Below are positions 7,944 through 14,692 of a stretch of DNA of 36,735 nucleotides, in pieces. The stretch lies in the NCBI GenBank assembly GCA_900318355.1, contig ONKE01000036.1:1-36735 (forward strand), written 5' to 3'. Numbering within the stretch: the first letter of the stretch is position 1; every line of letters starts with the position of its first letter. Both the position numbers and the translations under genes were made by a program. The notes under the pieces were generated by a model, which was given only the letters and a program-made list of their open reading frames with translations, ran no database searches and had not been told where the DNA came from. The stretch comes from an uncultured Bacteroidales bacterium. GTDB taxonomy: Bacteria > Bacteroidota > Bacteroidia > Bacteroidales > UBA932.

Positions 7944-8276
7944 ATGGATAAGAAGAAAGTTCCCAACAACACCATCACCAGGGACATCAAGTACCTGGCC
8001 GAGCCCACCGGCAACATCTACAAAACGGTAGTCATCCTCTACAAGAGGGCCAACCAGATCGCCCTTGCCGAAAAGAAGGAGCTCAACAAGAAACTCGAAG
8101 ATTTCAAGAACGAGCGCGACTCCATGGAGGAGGTTTTCGAAAACCGCGAGCAGATTGAAATCTCCAAATACTACGAAAGGCAGCCCAAACCGGCTCTGGT
8201 CGCGATTGAGGAGTTCCTCGAAGGCGAATTGAACTACCGTAGCGCATCCGAAGAAGACGAGCGCAAGGAGGCTTGA
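7944..8276 (+). CDS. rpoZ: RNA polymerase omega subunit, Bacteroidota type
   Basis: Omega is the small subunit that helps assemble and stabilise RNA polymerase. The open frame extends upstream to 7869, but the MDKKKVPNN start at 7944 matches the family; the upstream residues look like translated spacer. The 110-residue protein has NTITRDIKYLAEPTGNIYKTVVILYKRAN near 9-37 and EVFENREQIEISKYYERQPKP near 66-86, both characteristic of the divergent Bacteroidota omega. The position directly after bamD supports it. recN follows after nine bases. Confidence 0.88.
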   Translation: MDKKKVPNNTITRDIKYLAEPTGNIYKTVVILYKRANQIALAEKKELNKKLEDFKNERDSMEEVFENREQIEISKYYERQPKPALVAIEEFLEGELNYRSASEEDERKEA

Positions 8277-8285
8277 TCCGGCCCA

Positions 8286-9944
8286 ATGCTCCGCTCCCTT
8301 TCCGTCCGTAATTACGTGCTTATAGACTCGTTGGAAATTGATTTTCCGGCGGGTCTGGTCATTATTACCGGGCAGACGGGAGCGGGCAAGTCCATCCTTC
8401 TCGGTGCCCTTTCCCTCGTTCTCGGATCGAAGGCCGACGCCGGGATGGTCGGGGAAAATGGCGACAACTGCGTGGTTGAAGCCGAATTCTCAGTCGCCGG
8501 AGACGCTGCCGCCCGCGAAATAGTCGAAGATGCCGGTCTGGAATGGAACGGCGGGTCGCTGACTATCCGCAGGGTCCTTGGCCGCTCCGGCCGTTCCCGT
8601 TCCTTTGTAAATGACGAGCCTGTGCAGGTCGGGGTGCTTTCGGCCCTTTCCGGCAGGCTTCTCGACATCCATTCCCAGCATCAGACGATGATGCTGTCCG
8701 ACCATGCTTTCCAGCTTTCCCTGCTGGACCATTATGCCGGTCTGACCGAAACCGTCTCACGCAGCCGTGCGCTCTGGAAGAATCTCACTTCCCTTCGGAG
8801 CGAGCTTTCCGACACGGACTCCAAGCTGAGGGAACTCGCCCTTCAGCGCGACTATATCCAGGCTCAATACGGGCAGCTCGAAGACGCGAAGCTGCAGGAC
8901 GGAGAACTGGAGGAACTTGAAGCCGAGCAAAAGCAGCTCGCCCATGCCGAGGAGATCAAACTTAATTTGATGCAGGCCCTTCAGCGCCTCTCTCCCGAAG
9001 ACGGCGAAAGCATTGATTCGGCCCTGAAAGAGGCCGTGCGCCTGCTTGACAAGGTCGGGCAGTTCATTCCCGCGGCTTCTTCTCTCTCCGAGAGGATGGA
9101 ATCTTCCCGTCTGGAACTGGACGATATCCTCTCGGAAGTAAGCGACCTGGAATCGCGTACCGACGTTTCCGAAGACCGTCTTCAAATCGTCGACGACAGG
9201 CTTTCGCTCCTCTATGAACTGCTGCGCAAGCATTCCTGCCGCACGGTCGGGGAGTTGATTGCCGAAAGGGACAGGCTCTCGGGGATGTTGTTTGATTCGA
9301 CTTCCCTTCAGGAGCGCTGTGAGGCCCTTGAAAAGGAGATTTCCTCCCTGTCGGCCCAGCTCGGCGATATCGCGGCAGTGCTTCATGAAGGCCGTATCGC
9401 TTCCGCCGCCACTTTCAGCCAGGCTGTGCAGTCGCTTGTCCGCTCGCTGGAGCTTGACCAGGCGGTGTTCTCAGCCTCGGTCGAGGACGACCAGCCCGGA
9501 CCCGCCGGCCGCGACTCGGTACGCTTCCTCTTTTCCGCTTCCGGACGTAATCCGGTAGATGTCTCCCGCTGCGCTTCCGGCGGCGAACTCTCGCGAATAA
9601 TGCTGGCCCTCAAGGCCATGCTTGCCCGTTATGCCCAGATGCCGGCCATGGTCTTCGACGAAATAGATACGGGCGTTTCCGGCAGTGCGGCCGACGCCAT
9701 GGGCTCGCTCATCTGCCGCATGGGCGAAGATATGCAGGTCTTTGCGATAACCCATCTCCCTCAGGTCGCGGCCAAGGGACAGGCCCACTACTTGGTATCC
9801 AAGCAGATAACTTCCGACGGGAAGGCGGTTTCCACCATTTCGCGCCTCGACGGCGAGCAGCGTGTCCAGGAACTGGCCCGCATGCTCAGCGGCGCCACCG
9901 TCACACCCGAAGCCGTCGCCAATGCCCGCGCTCTTCTCGGGTGA
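8286..9944 (+). CDS. recN: DNA repair ATPase RecN
   Basis: RecN is an SMC-like ATPase acting in double-strand break repair. Walker A is GQTGAGKS at 29-36. The middle (about 150-400) is charged helical coiled coil. The ABC signature ASGGELSRIML lies near 430 and Walker B MVFDEIDTGVSG near 455-465, followed by ITHLPQVAAKG. At 552 residues the length is typical. It is the last gene of the trxB-bamD-rpoZ-recN run and converges on the LysM gene with only eleven bases between stops. I see no terminator there. Confidence 0.97.
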   Translation: MLRSLSVRNYVLIDSLEIDFPAGLVIITGQTGAGKSILLGALSLVLGSKADAGMVGENGDNCVVEAEFSVAGDAAAREIVEDAGLEWNGGSLTIRRVLGRSGRSRSFVNDEPVQVGVLSALSGRLLDIHSQHQTMMLSDHAFQLSLLDHYAGLTETVSRSRALWKNLTSLRSELSDTDSKLRELALQRDYIQAQYGQLEDAKLQDGELEELEAEQKQLAHAEEIKLNLMQALQRLSPEDGESIDSALKEAVRLLDKVGQFIPAASSLSERMESSRLELDDILSEVSDLESRTDVSEDRLQIVDDRLSLLYELLRKHSCRTVGELIAERDRLSGMLFDSTSLQERCEALEKEISSLSAQLGDIAAVLHEGRIASAATFSQAVQSLVRSLELDQAVFSASVEDDQPGPAGRDSVRFLFSASGRNPVDVSRCASGGELSRIMLALKAMLARYAQMPAMVFDEIDTGVSGSAADAMGSLICRMGEDMQVFAITHLPQVAAKGQAHYLVSKQITSDGKAVSTISRLDGEQRVQELARMLSGATVTPEAVANARALLG

Positions 9945-9955
9945 TTATCAATTGA

Positions 9956-11638
9956 TTATTTCAGCAGGCGGAGCGAGTAGTCGCTCTGGTAGATGACGCG
10001 GCGGACGCCCTGGTTGACGAGGCCGCCGTGGTCGCCTTCTTCGGTGAATTTGAAGTCGGACTGGAGGAGACGTTCAGCGTCGCGGCTAGCGAGGCTGCGG
10101 GTCCAGCGGTTGCCGAATTCATAGACCGAGCGGATGAAGAAGGACGCAATGTCGTAGCCCTGGAAGGCAAATTGCGAAGGCTCGGTGTTATAGAGGGCGC
10201 GGAAGGCCATGAGGAAACGCCTTACGCGCGGGTCGTCGTAGTCGATGTGGTAGGAGAGTGCGGCGTGCATGGACAGATTGTGGAGATTTTCCACCTCTAT
10301 CGTACCGAAAGAACGGATGCGGGCGGCACTGTAGAGGACGACGGCTTGTTTGCGGTAGAGAAGCAGGCCGAGATTGCGGACTACGTCGTGGACGAAGGCC
10401 TCGCTGTCGGAGGTGATGATTACCCTGTTGCAGCCGCTTCCGACCAGCGGGAGAAGGGAACCCAGGACATTGCGGCCCTCAAGGATGCTATAGCTGAAAG
10501 AAGAGTGGGGGATGCCGGAAGCCCGCATCAGCGAGTCGGTCAGAGTGGTGATTTCGGTGTTCTTGGCTCCTTTTTCGGAGATGAGAATGACCTTGTCACC
10601 GGGCTGGAGGTCTTCCTTGATCCAGCTTACAAGTTCCTCATATTGAGCGTCGTACGGGGACGGCGCATGGATAAGTGAGGTGTGGTCGCGCACCAGCGCC
10701 ACTGCCCGAGGGTCGAGCGGGGAAATGATCGGGGTGCCGGGCGCGTTAATTTCCAAGACCTTACGCAGGTCCGGGACGGACACGGGACCGACTACGAAAT
10801 CACTCTCGCGGAGACGGTCGGTCGACAGCGGCAGCACTCCGCCGGACATGTCGTAGACGCTCAGGTCGGTGGTGATGCCCTCTTCGGCCAGGTCGCGGAC
10901 GGCAAGGAGGAAGCCGGCGTAGAAGTCCATGTAGTTGTCGCTCGGATTGCCGGACGAGGCGGCCAGAGGCAGCACAAGCGACGCCTTGACCTCTTTCTTG
11001 CGCGTGAAAATGGACAGGAAATCGTCCAGCGGCTCTTTCGATGCGGTGTCGGCCGGGGCGGGAGCCACTGCTGCTGTGTCGGGAGCGGCGGGCTTTTCGT
11101 CCGAGAGCATGGCATCGGCATCGGCGGCGCTGCGCGGAATCTTGAGCTCCATGCGGGCCTTGAGCTTTTTGGAGGAAAGCCCGTTGACCTTCATGATGAC
11201 CTCGGGGGAGGTGTCGTATTTGCGCGCGATATCGCCAATGTTTTCGTACCAGCGGACGACGTGGATGATGTAGGGAGGTATGTCGTCCTTTTCATCGGAG
11301 GAGACGACGTCTTTCCCTTCGGCGAGCGGGGTCTGGCCCTGGGCGCTGCCCGTTGCCGGGATGAGGATTATGTCGTTGAGCTTGAGGCCTTCGGTGCGGA
11401 GGTCCTTTTCCGGGTTGGCGTCATAGATGTCGTTGACGCTCACGCCGTAGGCCTTGGCAATGGAAAACAGCGTCTGACGCTCCCTGACCACATGGGACAG
11501 ATACACCTTCCCGTCGCGTCCGCGGACTTTGTCCTTGGATACGGTGACGGGCGTCTGGGTGTATTCCTGGGCAAATGCCGTCCCGCAGGGCAGCGCCAGG
11601 ATCCCGGTCAGCAGGAGCGTCAGCAGCCGCGTTTTCAT
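9956..11638 (-). CDS. Two LysM domains fused to a periplasmic-binding-protein-like domain, 560 aa
   Basis: A Sec signal peptide ends at about residue 23 (GTAFA). LysM 1 spans about 46-94 (SHVVRERQTLFSIAKAYGVS) and LysM 2 about 121-168 (IIHVVRWYENIGDIARKYDTS), both predicted to bind peptidoglycan. After an alanine/proline linker (about 183-200), residues 215-560 resemble the type I periplasmic-binding fold: DFYAGFLLAVRDLAEEG, then VVGPVS, GTPIISPLDP, VILISEKG and FQGYDIASFFIRSVYEFG. This suggests a peptidoglycan-anchored periplasmic ligand sensor or scaffold; the ligand is unknown. The gene begins one base after the stop of the Skp-like gene, so they share an operon. Confidence 0.85.
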   Translation of the reverse strand: MKTRLLTLLLTGILALPCGTAFAQEYTQTPVTVSKDKVRGRDGKVYLSHVVRERQTLFSIAKAYGVSVNDIYDANPEKDLRTEGLKLNDIILIPATGSAQGQTPLAEGKDVVSSDEKDDIPPYIIHVVRWYENIGDIARKYDTSPEVIMKVNGLSSKKLKARMELKIPRSAADADAMLSDEKPAAPDTAAVAPAPADTASKEPLDDFLSIFTRKKEVKASLVLPLAASSGNPSDNYMDFYAGFLLAVRDLAEEGITTDLSVYDMSGGVLPLSTDRLRESDFVVGPVSVPDLRKVLEINAPGTPIISPLDPRAVALVRDHTSLIHAPSPYDAQYEELVSWIKEDLQPGDKVILISEKGAKNTEITTLTDSLMRASGIPHSSFSYSILEGRNVLGSLLPLVGSGCNRVIITSDSEAFVHDVVRNLGLLLYRKQAVVLYSAARIRSFGTIEVENLHNLSMHAALSYHIDYDDPRVRRFLMAFRALYNTEPSQFAFQGYDIASFFIRSVYEFGNRWTRSLASRDAERLLQSDFKFTEEGDHGGLVNQGVRRVIYQSDYSLRLLK

Positions 11639-11639
11639 C

Positions 11640-12266
11640 TTACTTGTTTTCCTTGGCCTTGGTCTTGACGTATTCTTCGTTAAGGCCGGTTATGACGGTG
11701 TCGGTGATATCGAGGGCCGGATCGCCGGCGACTACCGGAGCGGGAAGAACGTCACCCTGGGTGGTAAGGATGAGGGCGTATTCCCAAGTCTCGTTCATCT
11801 TGTCGATGTATTTCTTGATGGCGTCGCCGATCTGGTTCATCATCACGGACTGCTCTTCGGCGATTTCCTGCTCCTTCTTTGCGGCGTAGTTCTGGAAATC
11901 GACTTGCTGCTGCTGGAGCTTCTGGGCCTGAACCTCGGCGGAGGAACGGGTGATGAGTCCCTTGCTCATTTTCTCCTGGAGGTCGTTGCCTTCCTTCTGG
12001 AGTTTGTTGCCGCGGCGGTTGACTTCCTGCTGGATGCCCTGTACCTTGGATTCGACGGCGGAACGGAGTTCGTTGGCCATATCGTATTCGCTCAGGACGC
12101 GGTCGAGGCTGAAATAGACGATGGATCCTTTCTGGGCGACTGCCTCAACTCCCTCTTCGGCCGGGGTCTCGGCCTTTTTGTCTGACTGGGGAACGAGCTG
12201 GGCGATGCAGAGCGCTACGACGCCCGCAAGGGCGATGATGCTGAGTACAAGCGGAGTGTTTTTCAT
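11640..12266 (-). CDS. Membrane-anchored OmpH/Skp-family chaperone, 208 aa
   Basis: Skp-like proteins hold unfolded outer-membrane proteins in the periplasm. Here residues 6-25 form one hydrophobic helix without an obvious cleavage site, so it may be an inner-membrane anchor. Residues 48-170 are the Skp-type region: SIVYFSLDRVLSEYDMANELR, then a long Gln/Glu/Lys-rich coiled coil (VQGIQQEVNRRGNKLQKEG onward), ending in WEYALILTTQGDVLPA, the hydrophobic strand typical of the family. It differs from the second Skp copy at 17353. A strong promoter precedes it and the LysM gene follows immediately. Confidence 0.85.
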   Translation of the reverse strand: MKNTPLVLSIIALAGVVALCIAQLVPQSDKKAETPAEEGVEAVAQKGSIVYFSLDRVLSEYDMANELRSAVESKVQGIQQEVNRRGNKLQKEGNDLQEKMSKGLITRSSAEVQAQKLQQQQVDFQNYAAKKEQEIAEEQSVMMNQIGDAIKKYIDKMNETWEYALILTTQGDVLPAPVVAGDPALDITDTVITGLNEEYVKTKAKENK

Positions 12267-12301
12267 ATTGTGTTTGAATGTTGATTATCTTCAGTAAAAT
12301 G

Positions 12302-12333
12302 CAAATTTACGAGCAAAGCGAGAAAAAAGCAAA
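12302..12333 (-). promoter_or_regulatory. Strong Bacteroidota-type promoter for the skp-like/LysM operon
   Basis: On the minus strand, TTTG (12330-12333) and TAAATTTG (12302-12309) are separated by exactly 20 bases. The -7 box lies 35 bases upstream of the ATG at 12266. Confidence 0.8.
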
Positions 12334-12336
12334 TTT

Positions 12337-13053
12337 TTAGGGCTTCACCTTGGAAAGATAGGCCCGGATTGTGGCCTCAAGTCCCATGTAGAGGGCGTCG
12401 CAGATGATTGCGTGTCCGATGGAAACTTCGTCCGTCCAGGGGATTGTGCGGATGAAGTATTCCAGGTTTTCGAGGTTGAGGTCGTGGCCGGCGTTGAGCC
12501 CCAGACCGCAGTCGCGGGCCATGGCGGCGGTAAGGTAATATGGCGATATGGCCCGGGAAGGGTCGTCGCCGTAACGGGCGGCGTAGTCGGCGGTGTAGAG
12601 TTCAACTCTGTCGGCTCCGCAGTCGGCTGCACCTTCGGCCATGCGGGGATCCGGGTCGATGAAGATGGAAGTGCGGATGCCGAGAGCCTTGAAGCGGGCG
12701 CAGATGTCGGTAAGGAAGCTCTTGTGTTCCAGGGTGTTCCATCCGCAGTTGGAGGTTATCGCGTCGTGGGCGTCGGGGACGAGCGTGACCTGCTCGGGGA
12801 TGACTTCCTCGACGAGGCTGCAGAACGAGGGAATGGGGTTGCCCTCGATGTTGAACTCGGTCTTGACGATGGGACGCAGGGTGCGGACGTCGTCGTAACG
12901 GATGTGGCGCTGGTCGGGACGCGGGTGGACGGTGATGCCTTCCGCGCCGAACTGCTGGCAACGCACGGCAGCTTCCTCCACTGAGGGCATGTTGCCCCCG
13001 CGTGAGTTGCGCAGAGTGGCTATCTTATTTATATTTACGCTGAGTCTTGTCAT
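12337..13053 (-). CDS. pdxJ: Pyridoxine 5'-phosphate synthase
   Basis: PdxJ condenses 1-deoxy-D-xylulose 5-phosphate with 3-amino-2-oxopropyl phosphate, the last ring-forming step of DXP-dependent vitamin B6 synthesis. The frame is open to 13233, but MTRLSVNINKIATLRNSRGG at 13053 is the family N-terminus and gives a normal 238 residues. It also places a -7 box 22 bases upstream. Motifs are GITVHPRPDQRHI near 39-51, TEFNIEGNP near 70, LGLNAGHDLNLENL near 190-203 and EVSIGHAI near 215. It is divergent from nadK, as is common in the phylum. Confidence 0.95.
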   Translation of the reverse strand: MTRLSVNINKIATLRNSRGGNMPSVEEAAVRCQQFGAEGITVHPRPDQRHIRYDDVRTLRPIVKTEFNIEGNPIPSFCSLVEEVIPEQVTLVPDAHDAITSNCGWNTLEHKSFLTDICARFKALGIRTSIFIDPDPRMAEGAADCGADRVELYTADYAARYGDDPSRAISPYYLTAAMARDCGLGLNAGHDLNLENLEYFIRTIPWTDEVSIGHAIICDALYMGLEATIRAYLSKVKP

Positions 13054-13074
13054 GTTCGGAACGCTTTTGCGCAA

Positions 13075-13082
13075 CAAAATTA
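13075..13082 (-). promoter_or_regulatory. -7 promoter element for pdxJ
   Basis: The minus strand reads TAATTTTG, matching TAnnTTTG, 21 bases before the pdxJ ATG. No clean -33 TTTG is present. Confidence 0.5.
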
Positions 13083-13115
13083 AGCATATTTGTGCAATAA
13101 TTGCGAATTTAGTCT

Positions 13116-13123
13116 TAAATTTG
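13116..13123 (+). promoter_or_regulatory. -7 promoter element for nadK
   Basis: TAAATTTG lies 20 bases upstream of the nadK ATG. A TTTG at 13089-13092 could serve as -33, but the 23-base gap is longer than the usual 19-21. The site supports the internal start at 13144 over the longer open frame. Confidence 0.55.
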
Positions 13124-13143
13124 GACACTGCAAAAATCTGCCC

Positions 13144-13953
13144 ATGAAGATTGGTTTGTTTGTGAAAAAAGCCGCGCTGCGCGGCGACGTCCGCCTGGGA
13201 GCGCTTCTGCTCAGGCTGAAAAAGGGTGGACACGAGATATATCCCATAGCCGAACGCTCCGATCTGCAGGATGGAACCGACATCGTCCTCTCGGTAGGCG
13301 GCGACGGCACCTTCCTGTCGGCCTCAAGGCGTGTCGAAGGCACTTCCGTGCCCATTTTGGGAGTCAATCTCGGCCGTCTCGGCTTTCTCTCCGAATACAG
13401 CCCCGAAGAAGTCGTCGAAGCCATGGAAAACGGCTCATGGTCGGTGGAAAACCGCACTCTCCTCCAGGCCTTCCTGCCTGACGGAAACATCTGGCCCTAT
13501 GCCCTTAACGAAGTGACGGTCCACCGCCGCGGCGCCGCCATGCTCGGCATCCGCGTCAGCATCGACGGCAACATGCTTCCGACCTACTGGGCCGACGGAC
13601 TGGTCGTCGCCACGAGTTCCGGCTCCACGGCCTATTCCCTCAGCGTAGGAGGACCTATCTGCATGCCTGACGCCAAGGTACTTATCATTGCACCTATCGC
13701 CCCACACAACCTCAACGTCCGCCCCCTGGTCGTGCCCGACACCAGCCGCATCACCATCGGCGTGATAAGCCGCGACCCCATGGTCACCGTCACCCTCGAC
13801 AACCGCACCGCGGAAGTCCCCTCCGACGTTACTTTCGACGTTCGCATGGCACAGTTTTCGCTTGGAAGGGTCCGGCTGTCCACCTCCAATTTCGTGAGCG
13901 CCCTCACGGGCAAGCTCTTCTGGGGCGAAGACATACGCAACAACACTGTATAA
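13144..13953 (+). CDS. nadK: NAD kinase
   Basis: NadK phosphorylates NAD to NADP in the cytoplasm. The frame is open from 13090, but the promoter-like TAAATTTG at 13116-13123 and family alignment support the ATG at 13144 (MKIGLFVKK), giving 269 residues. GGDGTFLSA begins at residue 52, with D55 the expected catalytic residue. ALNEVTVHR follows near 122. The usual TPTGSTAY motif reads TSSGSTAY (157-164), an unusual double change. It heads the nadK-uppS-bamA-skp run. Confidence 0.95.
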   Translation: MKIGLFVKKAALRGDVRLGALLLRLKKGGHEIYPIAERSDLQDGTDIVLSVGGDGTFLSASRRVEGTSVPILGVNLGRLGFLSEYSPEEVVEAMENGSWSVENRTLLQAFLPDGNIWPYALNEVTVHRRGAAMLGIRVSIDGNMLPTYWADGLVVATSSGSTAYSLSVGGPICMPDAKVLIIAPIAPHNLNVRPLVVPDTSRITIGVISRDPMVTVTLDNRTAEVPSDVTFDVRMAQFSLGRVRLSTSNFVSALTGKLFWGEDIRNNTV

Positions 13954-13962
13954 CAGCTCTTT

Positions 13963-14658
13963 ATGGATAAACCCAAGCACGTGTCCATCATAATGGACGG
14001 CAACGGCCGCTGGGCCAGGGAACGGGGCCGCGAGCGCGTCTACGGCCACCGCAACGGCGCCGAAAGCGTTCGCGCCGTGATAGAGGAGTGTGCCCGCGAG
14101 GAAATTCCCTATCTGTCGCTGTTCGCCTTTTCGGAGGAAAACTGGGCCCGTCCCGCCGAGGAAGTCTCCTTCCTTATGTCGATGATGCTGGAAATGATAC
14201 GGCGCGAAACCTCGACGTTTATCAAAAACGGCATCAGGTGCCTGGTCAAGGGCAATCGCGAAAGGCTCTCTGCCGAGCTGCGCGCCGCCGTTGAGGACGT
14301 GGAGAAGAAGACGGAGCAGGGGACAAGGCTCACGGTCATCATATTCCTCAGCTACAGCGGCAAGTGGGACATCTTCCAGGCCGCCCAAAAGATGGCGGCA
14401 GACCTTGCCGCCAATCCCGGCAAGAAATTGTCCCAGAACGACTTCGACAGCTATCTCGTGACCGCCGGCATCCCCGACCCGGACCTTATAATCCGCACTT
14501 CCGGCGAGCTGCGAATCAGCAACTATCTTCTCTGGCAGGGAGCATATTCAGAGTTCTATTTTACCGACATCTGCTGGCCGGATTTCCGCGCCGAAGCGTT
14601 CCGGCAGGCCATAGAGGATTACTGCACTCGCGACAGGCGCTACGGTAAAGTGAAATAA
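13963..14658 (+). CDS. uppS: Isoprenyl transferase (undecaprenyl diphosphate synthase)
   Basis: This enzyme adds isopentenyl units in cis to make the C55 lipid carrier for cell-wall and surface polysaccharide synthesis. The 231-residue length is typical. The catalytic aspartate is D12 in IIMDGNGRWA, followed by YGHRNGAESVR. YLSLFAFSEENWARP is the conserved aromatic block, and PDPDLIIRTSGELRISNYLLWQGAYSE near 168-195 is the C-terminal signature. It starts nine bases after nadK and runs into bamA after 34 bases. Confidence 0.97.
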   Translation: MDKPKHVSIIMDGNGRWARERGRERVYGHRNGAESVRAVIEECAREEIPYLSLFAFSEENWARPAEEVSFLMSMMLEMIRRETSTFIKNGIRCLVKGNRERLSAELRAAVEDVEKKTEQGTRLTVIIFLSYSGKWDIFQAAQKMAADLAANPGKKLSQNDFDSYLVTAGIPDPDLIIRTSGELRISNYLLWQGAYSEFYFTDICWPDFRAEAFRQAIEDYCTRDRRYGKVK

Positions 14659-14664
14659 ATTTAT

Positions 14665-14672
14665 TATATTTG
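14665..14672 (+). promoter_or_regulatory. Possible internal -7 element before bamA
   Basis: TATATTTG lies in the short AT-rich gap between uppS and bamA, 20 bases before the bamA ATG. No -33 TTTG is found, so bamA may also be read from the nadK promoter. Confidence 0.45.
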
Positions 14673-14692
14673 CGGGATATTACGTGACAGGA

